DNA of 64,000 bases from Chamaea fasciata (GCA_029207755.1 JARCOQ010000003.1:95992646-96056645); one strand, 5' to 3'. Shown: positions 1 to 13,000, counted from the stretch's first letter. Program-made: numbers and translations. Notes: a model not told the origin generated them from the letters alone.

Positions 1-790
1 CCTTGATATGAGAGATGAATATCTAAAAAATATAGAAATGTCATCTTTCTGGGTCTTCTTTGAGACTGTACCACATTTTTTGTTTATTTTGGTGTTTCTT
101 TATTTAATTTTTTTAAAAGAAATAATTCTTTTTACCAAGGCAATAGTTGTATTTAAGCAATAGCATTAACAAAATACTGACTTTCATTGCTGCCAGATAT
201 TCCAAATGCAATTCCATTTGGATTGTGGATTTAGTGAAGCTTTATTAAAAGAAATAGCCTCCAAGTTCCTTTGCTCTACATGTATTTAAAGACCTGCAGG
301 TGTTAGGACCAAAAATGCTGTGGTTCTGCTGTCAGAGAAAACCCACAGGAAAATTACTGATGATGTATCAACTAAAACATCCTAATGATAATAGTTCAAA
401 GTGGAATGTTCAAAATATGATCATTTGCATTGAAAAAAAAACAAAAACCCAATGATGTATGACCAATCTCTTATATAAATTACTAATTATGTTCGTTTAG
501 CTGTTAAACTGGAAAATTAAGGTTGAGAGAAGAGTAAGTTCGCCAACTTAAACCAATTTAAAAACATAAAACCAATTTTTGTGTCATCAAAACAAAGAAT
601 AAATAATTTCCCATAAAAATGGTTCACAGCCTCAAAAACATTTGATTTGATGACTTTGCAACAACAACAAAAAAGTTACTGAAAAATCATGCTGTGATTC
701 ATGGAACTTTTCATGGGCGACGTGCAGTTCTATATAAACACTGGCTTCTTTGTCCTGTCTTTTGATTCTTCCTCAGATTAAGCAGGAAAT

Positions 791-814
791 GTGTGTGTGT
801 GTGGGGGGGGGGGG
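791..814. repeat. (GT)n followed by poly-G tract
   Basis: Six GT dinucleotides run directly into twelve G residues. This is a simple-sequence repeat prone to length polymorphism. Confidence 0.9.
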
Positions 815-1595
815 TGGAGTTCAGCCAACGTTTCAGAAAATCAGAATTTAATCTGGTTTGTGGCAGATTTGTCTTCCATACCTTTTCTCTACACTGTTAA
901 ACTGAATGCATACAACTCAGCCTTCAAGTCTTTTTCCTTGTAGCTGTATGTAGAAGAAATTATGCTATTAGTTCTAAAAACACAGAGTTCAACAGGTCAA
1001 ATTCATCTCGAGGGTGACTTTGACTTCAGTGAGAATGCCACAGGGAGACATTGGCTCAGCGTGTCTCCCATGTTTACTAATCACAGGAGCAGCAGCAGTC
1101 CTCTCCATTTGAGCAAGGCTGCACAGAACTTTCATTACAAAGTAACAAAGCGCAGCTAACTCAACTTTGAATTTAGTTATGGTTTCATTAAAATTTTGCA
1201 AAGTTTCTGACTGAGCATGAATTTTTATAGTGGATGCTTTATGGATTCAGCTGCGTTTCAGTGTGCATTTTAATCCTAGACTCACAGTGAAATACAAAGA
1301 AATGCAAATAGCAAACAAACTTCGATATAAATGCCAACAAGAAAAATGCTTGAAATTTTTCAGCTCTAATGCTGCTAACACTGACCTCATCCTACATAAT
1401 TGTGCTTTTTAACCAGATTCTTCTTTCCTTCCTCACTGGGTGGAGAAGGAAAGGTTGGTTATCTAAATGCAGATTCCTAGGTTAGGAATGTAAGTTCTTA
1501 TATAATTAAAACCTTTTGGTGAATACTAAGTGCACTAAAGCTAGGAATTGATTCCTGTTTTGATGGCCTGAATCACGAGTGTCCCTAGCCTGTAT

Positions 1596-1617
1596 AGTAT
1601 CTGCATTGTCAGATACT
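1596..1617. repeat. Perfect 8-bp hairpin, 6-nt loop
   Basis: AGTATCTG, a six-base loop, then CAGATACT: an exact inverted repeat. It is too short for a pre-miRNA and may be chance in AT-rich DNA. Confidence 0.6.
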
Positions 1618-3122
1618 GTAGAGTGCCCTGGAGTTGCAGTCTACAGTACATTGTGTTGTCCTGGTCCTCAGATATACCCTGTTTGCATCCAAAGCTGGAC
1701 ATAGACCTGCATACAGACTCTGCCTGTACACCTGTGTTTCCTTGGGATGTGTGAGGAACCACAAAGGCAGGAGCTCTGTGCCTGAATCAGGACTCCTTGC
1801 CTCAAGGGCAAGGGCTTGAGGTCAGTTCTGTTATGTGCACTGCAGTGCTATGTCTTGGAATCAATGAAAAAGCAGGCTCAGCCTACAAGAAGTAAAGGAT
1901 ATCAAGGCACCTAACATTTTGTTGTGTGGATATTCCATACTGTGTACAGCCCAACTCAAGAAGTGTGAGGATAATGGGAAACAGTACTTGACATATCAGC
2001 AGACCTCAGAACACTATGTACAACACTCCGTGAAGACTCTGCCTTGCCTCTGAAAGATTTTTGTATTCTCAGAGAGGCTGTTTGACTCCACTAAAGTAAT
2101 TGCATCGTCTGGCTTTTAGTAAACTAGCATAGAACATTATTCATCAGTATGTACCACGTATGGAGGTATGTATTTACTCACACACATATATGTGTATGTG
2201 CACATTTAGTACTGGTGTCTCAAAAACTCCTTTTCAGATGAAATACACAAAAAATTATTTTACATTTTATCAGATCTCTTTAGGACTTCTGAGGCTCTGC
2301 CTGAAGACATTGTAACATTACCCAAGATTCACTGACCTTCTAAAGAAGTGTAATAATGTGCAGGAACAAATCTTGCTACTAACACAAGACTACATGCACA
2401 AATTTTTCTGGCCTGCTTCTCCAGTTGAAACCAACAAGTAACCTCAACACAGTATCAAGGACATCTCACAGAAATAAAAGACACGTATCATGTGAAATCA
2501 TTGTAGTAGTCTGGAACCACTCTGTATCTTTAAGTGGATATCTATCCTTTCCTTTTTTGCTGGAGTCTGTATATGTACACAGATCCCTTGGTAAGGAATC
2601 AATAGGAGGTTGAAGATGCTGCTTGCTACAGGGAAGAGTGTCCTGTGGGACTTCTTCAGCACAGCACTCACATTTCTGTTTTAAAGGAATAGGCAGGGAG
2701 CAGGTTTCAGTTGGTTTAGTGCACCTTCAGTTGTGTTCGTATCTGCCGTGATCCTATTCTCTAGAGGCAAAAGCAAAGCTAACTTTGTTTCAAACATTGT
2801 GCCTTCTGAACTTTTTTTCTCAACCCTAAAGCCAAACCAGAGGCCTCAAGAGATCTGTATCAGTGAACTTTACATGTTGTGCATCCCTCTTGGCAGGGAC
2901 ATGTAACTCTGGAGGGGGCTGACTCAACCAAAACAGAAATGGCCTAAATGCCTACTTTAAAGAAAATATAGAGTTAACCTCAGCAGCAGAGCATTTGAGA
3001 ACACTTTCATGGTTGCCTAGCAAAAGGCTGTACTACTTGAGAAAAGGTATGTAGTCGATAGTGCAGTGCCTACATCATATTTTACTTTCAGGAAGCAAGT
3101 TCCAACACACCACTGGTGTAAA

Positions 3123-3147
3123 AACCCAGCTGATATTTAGCTGGGTT
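3123..3147. repeat. Perfect 9-bp hairpin, 7-nt loop
   Basis: AACCCAGCT and AGCTGGGTT are exact reverse complements around the loop GATATTT. The loop sequence plus AG is repeated immediately downstream (GATATTTAG). The stem is GC-containing and stands out from its AT-rich surroundings, but no function is evident. Confidence 0.65.
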
Positions 3148-4000
3148 GATATTTAGGGAATACTCATTCAAAATTAGAAATGATAGTAAACAGCCAGCAG
3201 TTTCATTTCTTGCTTTGGGTGTTACAAGGAGGACAGCACACATTATGTATTGCTGTTCAGGTCAAGAACTGCAACATCACGACTGGCCCCAAGAAAGGCC
3301 AGAGCCCCTGTGAGCTCTGGGGGATGTCACTGTCCATTGATAGTGTGTGGAAGATCCTCGGGCACTGGGGCAATTACACACAGCTTCATAACTCATATAT
3401 TTGCTGAAGGTCTCAAGCATGTGGTTGCTGTTCATGTAGTCAGCATGAGGGCATATTTTAAATAGGGATGCATTTCATTTCTACTGCAGGTATGGATTCA
3501 GCAAAACCATTGTGGTGACAGCAAAGTTTTGGGATGTTCTTTTGCAGTGGTCAAAAATTATTCCACTTTGACATGAAATATCCCAGCCTGTACTGATTGT
3601 GCTAACAGAACAGTGTCTCAGATGGCAGCATGACTACTGCTGAAGGCTCAGGCACATGGATTCCACTGTATATGTGGAATTTTCTATCATTTAAGAAAAA
3701 AAAATTTTAAAATGGTCAGTTTTATGCAGGAATATGGTAAAGGCTGTACAGTCGCATTCAACAAAACCATCTGCTAAATTCATGCAGGATTCCCAAATGG
3801 CTTTTCAGAGCAGCCTCCAGACGTTCCTTTTTTACACCTCTCTGCTGAGATTGTCCAACAGGCACCATTCATCTACTGTGCTGGCACCAGCTCCTGCCTG
3901 GAGTCCTCCTCCTTCATATGTCCCCTTGGGTGCTCTCCCAGCTCAATCCCAAAGATAACAAAATTCAGCCATGCATCCTGGGTACCTGATAGGCATTTAT

Positions 4001-4182
4001 CATAGAATTATAGTCAGAGAATCAGTTATGTTGGAAAAGACCTCTGAGATCACCAAGTACAATCATTAATCCAGCACCACCATGTTCACCACAAAACTAT
4101 GTCCTGAGGTGCCACATCCACCTTTTGAACACTTCTAGGGGCAGTGTTTCCCTGGGCAGCTTCTTCTAATGCCTGACCACTT
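4001..4182 (-). mobile_element. CR1 LINE 3' fragment
   Basis: Read on the plus strand, this is the reverse complement of a CR1 3' tail. It opens with CATAGAATTATAG (the degenerate terminal octamer repeats), continues with GTTGGAAAAGACCTCTGAG and ends with the CCTGGGCAGC and TAATGCCTGACCAC blocks typical of the CR1 3' untranslated region. Only about 180 bp remain, consistent with the severe 5' truncation usual for CR1. It carries no coding capacity. Confidence 0.88.
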
Positions 4183-6300
4183 AGCATGCATTAATTACCA
4201 CATTTAGTATATCTGACTCTATTCCTGCTTACACAAGCAGCTACAGCTTTGCAGTCATTTTGGACTTGCAAATGATTCACGTGTCCTACAAATTGCTTGA
4301 TACAATTTTGAGTTTATTGTATGTTTTTCATGAAAAAAATTGAACCATAGCATTACACTAGTGATGAGGTTAGAAAGTATTGGCTGGTCTTCCCTTCCAC
4401 ACTGCTGTAAGATACAGTATTGTAATATCATAGTGTAGATGGCCCACCTGTGGTTTCTGTAGACTGAGCCCATTGAGTTTCTCATGTTTCTACAGGAAAT
4501 TGAGAGGCTACTAGGACCCAGAGGCAGTCCTGTACTCCTACCTCAGAAAAATGTGATTTTCCAGGGAGACAAGAATAATGCATGTGCCACAGTTCTAACA
4601 CCACAATAACTAGTATAAATACATAATAATGCAAAAGAGAATCTTGGATTTTTTTCTAAACTGTAATAAAATTTCATAAATGTTTATTTGAATCCAAACA
4701 AAGCCACCATTCAAAGCTGATATTTTAAAGCAATTTCCAGAACATCTGGTTGATAGCTAATTTCCAACTTTTCCATTATTTTTTTCCTTTTGAGAAGAAC
4801 ACTTGATTCAAGTGTTGCTTGTCTCAGTAAAATCTGATGTATGTAGTATAATCAATGGCAAGGTTGTCAGAGCATATCTCCAGAGTTCATGGCCAACAAC
4901 AATCATGGTATGAATCAGTGACAAAGAACAGTACATGCAGTACACCGGGAGTTCCAGAAACACAAAACCCCTAAGTCACACACTCAAGAGCTGAAAACAA
5001 GAGTATATTGACAACTCTGCTACCGGAGGTATCATGTACAAATGCAACTCAACTGTGAATTTAAAGTGCATTGTAATTACAATTTTTTTCTCAAAACATT
5101 TAACATTTATGATGTTGGAGAAAAAAACACAGGGATGTAATTAAAAGTGTTTTTAACTAGTTTTTTTTTTTTTTTTACTTGTTATCCTGTAGATGTAACT
5201 GTTCATTTCAGTGAAAATGAACTAGATACAAAATAAAGAATATTTGAATATCTGTGCCATCCATGAAAAAGAAGAGACGGTTCTGCTTCACCCAAAATTA
5301 TGAGCAAACAACCTACAAACCAGAATCAAAACTTCTCAGTTACAAGTGTGTCTTTATACAGCTTCAGAAACTTCACCTCAAAACACAACTATGGTAAAAG
5401 CTTTTAAAAAGCCAGTCTCAGGGAGAGAAGGCGTCAGAGGAGATACATGAATGATGGAACAGTGCAGACACATGCAACAGGCTAGACACAATGCTATTCC
5501 TCTCTTAAACTCTGAAAATCACAAGTCTTCATAAAGTAGAACTCCAGTCTAAATTATTTCAAAACACTTGCCAGTGAAATTTTGTTGAATTTATATGAAT
5601 GAGCAAAAGTAATCCACATGTGCTTATGTTCAGCTCAAGTGATAAATGGAGAAATGAACATATGTCTGAGCACATACAGAACCATACAAAGATTCTCAGC
5701 AACACAACCATCACAGTTATGTCCAGCGTTCTGGAAAGCAGTTACATTTTACTGCATCTTACCTTGCACCTAAATAATGTAGGTTGGGCTCTCTAGTCTT
5801 CAAAGAAATTACCAGAAAATGACTGACTGGTGTTTTATCACATTTTATTTCCTGTTTATTTAGAGGGACTGTCATTACAGAAATGAAAATTGCAATATAA
5901 ACCTTCAATAAAAATGAACATAAAAATGAAAAACATCAGTGCAAGGAATGGAAAGCCTTGATAATTGCAACATGAACTTTCTCTATATGAATCCCTTTAC
6001 TGCCCAGACTTTGTGAAAACAGCCTTATGGTAGTACTAGAGTGGTATATATTTATCATGTACTAGAAATTTAGAGGGCAAAATAGATCTGTTTGTTTCAG
6101 TCAAACACTATAAATTGTACCTACAGTTGTACACAATTGTGTGCATACACCTGACACACAAGTGTCAGCATTGCCTATTGTTAAATAACTTCATTGTCAG
6201 AGATTATGGAATTCCTCATAGCAACAAAATATAATTGTCCTCTCTGGCTGTGCAATTAATCACATTCAAGTGCACAAAAATAAAGCAACAACAGACGAGG
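4183..6300. other. AT-rich non-coding stretch
   Basis: No gene is recognised. There is a 16-base T tract (5161-5176), and the open frames are short and featureless. Confidence 0.6.
5161..5176. repeat. Poly-T tract
   Basis: Sixteen consecutive T residues. It could be a simple mononucleotide tract or the tail of an old minus-strand insertion; no recognisable element adjoins it. Confidence 0.85.
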
Positions 6301-6322
6301 TCTAGATGATTTTAAGAGTTTC

Positions 6323-6328
6323 TTTATT
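6323..6328 (-). terminator. Poly(A) signal candidate for the 6.5-kb exon
   Basis: TTTATT on the plus strand reads AATAAA on the minus strand. It lies about 170 nt past the TAA of the candidate exon, and on the minus strand is followed within about 50 nt by a GT/T-rich run (plus 6273-6300). The pair resembles a vertebrate 3' end, but AATAAA is common in AT-rich DNA. Confidence 0.3.
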
Positions 6329-6497
6329 TATAAAGTAGAAGGACCTTTAACCACCTTTAAGCAAACAATGTTTTTTGAACAAGTATACATGAAATCAGTC
6401 TAGCTTGCAGTAGCTCACAGTTTCCCCCAGCGCTGTAGAACACTTAGATAAAACAGTGTGTCCAAAAGCCACCTAATGGAAGTGAAGTCAGCAATTC

Positions 6498-6711
6498 TTA
6501 TCTCCTAGTACGTAGATTTTGACCAAGCTTCCAACAGGTTGTTTCATTTTCTGAAGTCCATGGGACTGATTCATGTGCTTTGTCTGAAGGTTGTGAATAT
6601 GGCGGAATGGAAGAGCCATTGCTACTCATTCCTGCTCTTACTGGTGGGCTAACTGGCAAACCTCGAAGCCCCCTTTTCTTTTTTGCTCCAGTTTTCTGAG
6701 TTCCTGTGACT
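6498..6711 (-). CDS. Candidate terminal coding exon, unknown protein
   Basis: The minus-strand frame ends at a TAA (6500-6498). It encodes a basic then polar, Ser/Pro-rich tail: a KKKRG basic run, then SSNGSSIPPYSQPSDKAHES, and a C-terminus ending LRTRR. The composition looks more like a disordered protein C-terminus than random AT-rich DNA. A possible splice acceptor (pyrimidine-rich stretch, then CAAG) would place the exon start near 6711 in phase 2; without it, the open frame runs upstream to 6824. About 170 nt downstream is AATAAA on the minus strand (6328-6323), followed by a GT/T-rich stretch, as expected of a cleavage site. I do not recognise the protein. Alternatives are a chance ORF or a decayed retrocopy; no poly(A) tail marks a retrocopy. 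Confidence 0.28.
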
Positions 6712-6829
6712 CTTGATTTTTTGTAGTGACACAGTCGCAGTAAGAGGCATGGAGGAAAGCCCTCACCTTGTCTGCCTGTGCTGCAGGCTGCTGCGGATAG
6801 GGCAGGGAAGTGGGTTTCAGACATTTCAG

Positions 6830-9536
6830 CTCAACGGCACTAGACTCCAAAGGAGTTTTCCACCTCCTGGGCAGGTGTTCCAGCCACTGAACTGCAGTAT
6901 GAGAAACAGGGATTGTGTTCTCTTATCTAAAAATAAAGGTAACTGAGGGCACTCTGAATTGCTCCTCAAAGGCAAAGCTCCCACAAAAATAACACAATGT
7001 AGCTGATTTGAGGTACAAAATGAGGACGTGCACCTACCTATAGGCAGCCTAACCTGAGCACTGGAAAAGGGGTCAAAGTGCCCATCATGAAGTGTTGCAA
7101 ATCCTTTGCTGGGGATAGGGGTCAGCCTACAGTCACACCTGACACGCTAGTCAGAGTGATGTGGCTGGAGAGGAGCATTAACCTGGGTAACACAAATCAA
7201 GGCAGTGCATTCCTGATTTCTGCCTCCCAGCCCCACTGAAGTTTGTCTTTCATATTCAGTGCTTTAGACCATGAAGTAGAACAACAAAGATCATCTCATG
7301 CCAGTTGTTTACGCCACATTCTTAGGCCAATAAAACTCCATTATTGTTAATGCAGGCTTTCACATTAATGATTGGGCCTGCAGAGTTTATGGTAGTGCTA
7401 CAAGCTACAATATTTTGATGAAGATTTACTTGATGCTTCTACAACTGCACTGTATATTTTGTTATCTCACATTTCCACATGGAGCCATTAAAACTATATA
7501 TATGTCCCATCCAGAGAGTGGGTAAGTAAACAAGTTTCAAAAGCTTGTTTCTTCTTCTTAAGGCCAGGTCTGTGAGTGACCTTCTTGCACTTCAGTTCCA
7601 TGGAGATCATACACTGCAGCTCCTGCTTTAGATCAAACATGAAGAAAAGGGGAGTTAAGCTTACCTGCTCTGTGAATAGAAAATACTTCTATTCAGTGTA
7701 ATTACTCTTGGTCAGAAAACATCCCCTGCACTTTTCCACTTTTAGATGTCTTTTCTTACCACATAAAGTGTTCCTTTTCCCTCTCCAGTAGCCTGTATCG
7801 CTGAAAAAAATGTATTTGCTACAGGGCATTAGGAAATATATTCCCAGATTGCTAAGAATTCATTTTTGTTTGCTTGGAATAAAAGCACAAGAACAAATAC
7901 AGCTAGATTAAAATGAAAAGCATTGCTACAAAGCAGAAAGCACATATAGTGGTTTCTCTTCAGTAGAATATATACCTTCAGCAGGAGACCTGATGGGATT
8001 GCTTTAGGCAATAGCCTCAACTAGTTTCACTCTTTGGAACTTTTATGTTAATGGGGCTGCAGTCTTCATAATGCTATACAGTGAACCTTGGCTTTCAGTG
8101 CTGCTAACTTTTGGTAGGCAGGGACAAGATTTAAAATCATACATGGTAAAGTCACAGTACAATGAGTTTCCTTCAGAAATTATCTTTTTAAGTATAATAT
8201 AAAACCCTAGGAAACATTTTGGATGTCCATTTTATCAGATAACGTTATTTGGACTGTTCCAGTCATTGTTTTTTGGTGGGGTTTTTTTTTTGTTGTTGTT
8301 GTTGTTGGGTTGTTTGTTTGGTTGGTTGGTTCTTTGTTTCTTTGTTTGTTTTCACAAAACTGGGAGTCTCTCACATCATTCAGTCCCAGAATGGATAAGA
8401 CAAATAGCTGCTGCTGCTTCTTTGCAGCCAGTCTGGGGACTGCAGGAGCCTGGCTGGGTGTACAAGCAGTGGGAAATATTCACCTTTGTGCAATGGCTCT
8501 GTTTGCAGGCAAGGAATGACATGTCATGTGGAGGAGACTCCTCATCTCATTCAGTCTCTAGATTTTCGTTAGCACTACATGAACCTCCCCACTTCAGTCT
8601 TTGTGGTATAGCCATGTCCATGTGCATGGTGGCTTTTTGTCTGCCCGTAAGATGAGACAATTTTAAAAATTAACAGAAGAGGTACTACTCCAGAAAATAA
8701 CTTCCATTCTCAGTGGCTGCATCATACACATTCTTTTGTTTACTGCAGGCACATAACAACCTTAAATCATAAACATTTTTTGTATTTTGGTACTGTTTTA
8801 GAGATAAACTTTTGTATTAGTTATAATTTTATTCCCTTACCTAAACCTTAAATTTTATTAAAAATATAAACAAGGGTTTAGGAAAATATTGGAGGTGAAA
8901 TCACAGAGCTGATACTAGTTTAATAAGGTGGCAGTAACATGTATCTTTTAGTTATCTAAGGAGAACAGAAGAATAAATTTTTACCCAATGTTTTCCAACA
9001 TGAAATGTCGACAAACAGTATTAATTTAAGTTAGTAAAATATTTTATTTCCCAAAATACTGTCTTAAGCAGTAACTGTAAAATTAATTGCAAACATCTCA
9101 TCTGTTGTAAATGCTACAATTACTCCATTCACTATGATTTTTATAGCACCCCTGTCCCATTACTGCTCTATTGCACTTTTCCAAACTTAATTTAGAAAAA
9201 ATAAAGAAGAAAATTTACTGCAGAAAATATTAAGATAGCTAATTTAAGAAACAGAACAGCTTTTCATTAGCAGTCATATGACTGGTATTCATGACTTACT
9301 TGTAATTATATCAGAGATAATACATTGCAGTTAGAAAATTTTCTAATTGGCTTTAATAAGAAAGAATAGACAAAGTAGATGAAAAGAACTGAAAAAAATG
9401 CTATTGGTATCATTAGCTAAAATGAACAAGAGCCTCCCAACTATCTGCTTGGTTATCTTTAGCATCTCCAATTGTAAGAACGCAGATCTATTAAAAGTGC
9501 CCCAAGTCTGAGTACCTATTACTCACAGCTAACAGT
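6830..9536. other. Non-coding stretch with a T/G simple repeat
   Basis: No gene is recognised. The 129-codon frame near 8.3-8.65 kb runs through a GTT/GTTT simple repeat, so its N-terminus is low-complexity and it is not credible as a gene. Confidence 0.55.
8281..8353. repeat. (TTG)n/(TTTG)n low-complexity tract
   Basis: A T run, then TTG repeats, TTTG repeats, GGTT repeats and TTTC/TTTG units. It is a compound microsatellite of about 70 bp. Confidence 0.9.
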
Positions 9537-9811
9537 ACATTTCAGTGTCTCATGCTCTCCCACTGAGTAGGTACACAAAAAACTGGGAGGAAACATGGCC
9601 AGGAAGGCATATTAATTCATAAAGAATATCATCCTCAGTATATTCATTGGGGAGTGTTTGCTAGGAGCCGCCAATTGCTCTTGGTGGACAGACTGGGCAC
9701 CAAGGCATTGATTAGGCATTGATCTCTGAGATGGTAAGAAATTGTATGGTGCATCACTGGTTTCTCCTGGGTTTTATTTTTCTCTGTCTCTCTCCTGCTC
9801 TCTTTCACTGT

Positions 9812-9816
9812 ATTAC

Positions 9817-9856
<40 letters not shown>
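9812..9856. repeat. (ATT)n microsatellite inside LTR
   Basis: About fifteen ATT units sit at the position where the sibling LTR at 43.9 kb carries its own TTA/TTG array, suggesting the repeat grew from a seed within the LTR. Confidence 0.92.
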
Positions 9857-9908
9857 GTCATTGTTATTGCTATTATCATTGTAGTTCCTTTTAAAATTTA
9901 CTTCCTGT

Positions 9909-9914
9909 ATTAAA
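9909..9914 (+). terminator. LTR poly(A) signal variant ATTAAA
   Basis: ATTAAA lies just downstream of the trinucleotide array. The sibling LTR has the same hexamer in the same context (44344-44349), which supports it as the R/U5 polyadenylation signal. Confidence 0.5.
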
Positions 9915-10048
9915 CAGTTCTGAACTTACCTGTTTTACCTTTTTTTTTTTTTCTTCTCCCCATCCTACAGGGTGAAGGTGGAGGGAAGTGGCAGAGTGAA
10001 CAGGCAGCTGTGTGGTGCTCAGTTACTGGCTGGGGTTAGACCATGACA

Positions 10049-13000
10049 ACAAGCAGAAATTGCAGATGCCTTAAATCTTTTGGTCAGTACCTTGTTCTTG
10101 GAACACGCATGTCGGCATTAAGTGCATTGAGACCCTGAGCAGGCCAGATGTTTGTGATAGATCTGCTTAGGCTTCTAATAGTGACCTCTTAAAAGCAATT
10201 TTTTCTTAGAACTATAGTAGGATCAATATCTTTAATGACAAATCTCTCCAATTGACAAAGTATACAGCTGTATACAACAAAGTATACAATTGACAAACAG
10301 AACAAAAGCAGGAAGATTTCTGCACAATTCTCCCCCTGGCCCACAGTGCCTTTGCTTCTGGCTCTCTCTGCAAAGTCATTTACCCTTGCAAATCCTCCCT
10401 GCAGTTCCTGGATCCCTGCTGTGGCTCTTTGCTTTTGCACCCTGCTGCCTCTGCCACCCTTCCTCTCCAAACAGGTTCATTTTCTTCCCATTCCTCCCAG
10501 GGCTCCAGAAAAATCATGTGACGGTTTCTTCTGAGAGGACTACAGCATGAATTTAAACAGAGGAGACAGCTGTGGCCACACCTGGCCATACTATTCATTT
10601 AACTTAATTTAAATTCACCTTTCCAAACCTACAGGAGGAAGGCACCAGAATGTACGTGAGGCTTGGGGAATAGTTGAAACCTTTCCACTGTAGCTGTGTG
10701 TGTCTGTGAAAGAAAAGGCACAGGGAAAGAGGACACAGAAGTAAAACAGGCATATATAAGATCCCACAATGAAAGATGTAGAATTCCCACATTTTGGTCC
10801 CTGTGCTAGTATTGTTTCTGTTTCAATTCAGTGTGGATATGGCAGAGAGGACAGTGCTTGCTGCACTGTGCTCCTAGCTTGCAGGCTGTCTTCCCTCATG
10901 AGGAATGACCAGAGCAGGTGAGACCTTTCAAGAAGCTTGGGAGCTGACTCTTGCCCTTGGAGCAATCCTCCTGTTACAGCTGCAGCAAGGAGCTGGCAGT
11001 CTGTGGCTCCAGCAGAGAGGATGCTGGCAGCGAGAGGAGCAGACAGGCAGGTCATGGGAATGAAGGAAGAAAGGCTTTCTATGGAACAGAGAAGCTGTTG
11101 GGAAGGTTGATGCATCTTTCAAAGAGACTGTATTTCATTCAAAGGCATTCAGCATGGAGTTAAGAGCTGCCAAAGTGCCAAAAAATGCCTTGTGGTCTTT
11201 AAAGCATTCTAAGGCATCTTACATTTCTGCCTAAAGACTATCTTATCTGTAAAAATACCTTCTGCATCCATGTACTAGAAAAGTGCCTGAAACCATGTGG
11301 ATAAGTTGCTTCTAGGCAGCTTTGACTGTCCTGCTGGTAAGTCAATTTGAGTGTCTCCGTAATAAAACCTTAGGCTCAAAGCTGTCTCTGCAGCATCTTC
11401 TGTTACTATTCCTCCATTGATTATATTTTTTATCTATATCTTGTAGATGCTTGAACCACCTTGACTACTTAACAACTCTCAGGAATATCCCATAAAATCG
11501 GCTGTATTTCACTTCTGGGACTTGCAGGTATATTGACCTTTATCTGTGGGAAGCAAAAGGGCCACGAGGTGAGATGGTCCCACAGGAAGGCTGGGAGAGA
11601 TCCCACTTTTAGGTACCACCCTACACTTCATTAATGTTGGTTCTCCAAACCAAATGCATGAGAAAACTTCGGCTGGAAAATTCTTCTCCCTCTAATTAAT
11701 TCCTCTCTCAAGAAGGATTTGCTTCAGCTGTGAATTTAGAGGACAGTGATTCTAGTTGGTTTTGCCATTCCTCACAGATTTTAATAAAAAATGCAGTCCT
11801 TCAAATCCCCAAGCCTGGCTTTCAAGCCTTTCTGTTTGTCACCTTGACCTTCTTCCACTGCCAGAGGAGAGATAGAATAAACAGTAACTAGTAGTGGACC
11901 TGTATACCGGGCTTAATAACCAGAAAGATTTGAGTTCCTGGCCTGCTTGGTTATTTTACATTCCCTTGCTCTCCAACTCCACCCTTTCTAGCCCTTAATT
12001 TCCACCCTGGTAGAGAAGTTGCTGCTGTTCTGGGAAACTTGGGCAGAAGTTCTGTGGGTTCCTGCTGCTCACAGTGACCCTTCTGGACTATCACTGGTGA
12101 AAGTCCCTGAGCATCTCCTAGTTTCCATCTCTGTGCATCTCTCTGACTACCAGCACCCTTCCCCCATTCAGGATTCTCCACATCTTTTTTCCTGGTCTTT
12201 CTTATCTCCAAAACACTTTTTCTCTTTGGAAACCCTAGTTTTTCAACTTCCTTTTTTTATGGCCACCCCAAGCCCAGGGTTCTTCCTATCTAGTTTACAT
12301 GCAGAAATGTGATCATTATTCTAGTTGTTGGTCCTGACGTGTCTCTTTGGTGGCCAGAGAGCTTGAGACATTTCATTGCTATGCAGTCCAAGCCGTAGAA
12401 AAATTTAGAGCCAACTTGTATTAGTTGCAGTTAGTAAGCAGCAGGCTTCAGTTTGAAACCTCAAAATGTCAATTTTGGACTTTTGCTGGAACATACACAC
12501 ATACTATTACCCTTCACAACTGAAGATATTTTTCACCTGTGACACCCACATATACTCACCCTTTTTCAGTGAGAGGGTTCTCCAGCATGGATCAGGTTTG
12601 TGCAGTTCTGCCATGTCACAAGATAATGAAAAGACTCCTAGTCCCTAACCCAGTCTTTCTTCCACACTTCTGCTAAACTCCTATTTCTTTAAAACACAAT
12701 TCATAGCATTATGGTTGCTGCATTCCATTTCCTCTCTTTTCCCCATTTAATTTGCCAGTTCAAAATAGATTGCTATAAAATTATACTACTTGTATGTTTT
12801 GTAATGATCTCTTCTCAGGTAATGAAAAGTAGGGGTAAGCTCTGTCAAGTGAGTCATAAGATAATGCCAGGCAATTCTCTGCCTGAACACAATTGCTCAA
12901 TCCAAGTGCAGATACAGATCAAACTGCTACACAGATTCTTTCCTGAATAGCTTTGAAAAGAGACATTAGATTTCATTTCTGACCCTCCCAGGTTCTTACC

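Larger units (their letters stand above)
1..4000. other. AT-rich non-coding stretch, no gene recognised
   Basis: I see no gene here. The open frames are all under 80 codons, lie on both strands, and show no recognisable domain. Small items present are a GT/G simple repeat near 800 and two short perfect hairpins (1596-1617 and 3123-3147), annotated separately. It is likely intergenic or intronic, but an unrecognised conserved non-coding element cannot be excluded by eye. Confidence 0.6.
9537..10048 (+). mobile_element. 5'-truncated solo LTR (TGTCCTGG-type avian ERV family)
   Basis: This shares a series of blocks in the same order with the fuller LTR at 43903-44461: a CATGCTC block, a GAGATGGTAAGAAATTGTATG block, TCCTGGGTTTTAT, a trinucleotide repeat, TATTAAACAGTTCT and the 3' end GCTGGGGTTAGACCATGACA. 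The last bases form the CA-ended 3' terminus. The 5' part expected upstream of about 9537, including the TGTCCTGG start, is not recognisable, so no target duplication can be scored. A poly(A) signal variant (ATTAAA) is at 9909-9914. No retroviral genes adjoin it. The family name cannot be fixed without a repeat library. Confidence 0.75.

Noticed and set aside
8223..8655. 98- and 129-codon plus-strand frames
   Set aside because: Their N-termini are translations of a GTT/GTTT simple repeat, and the rest has no motif.
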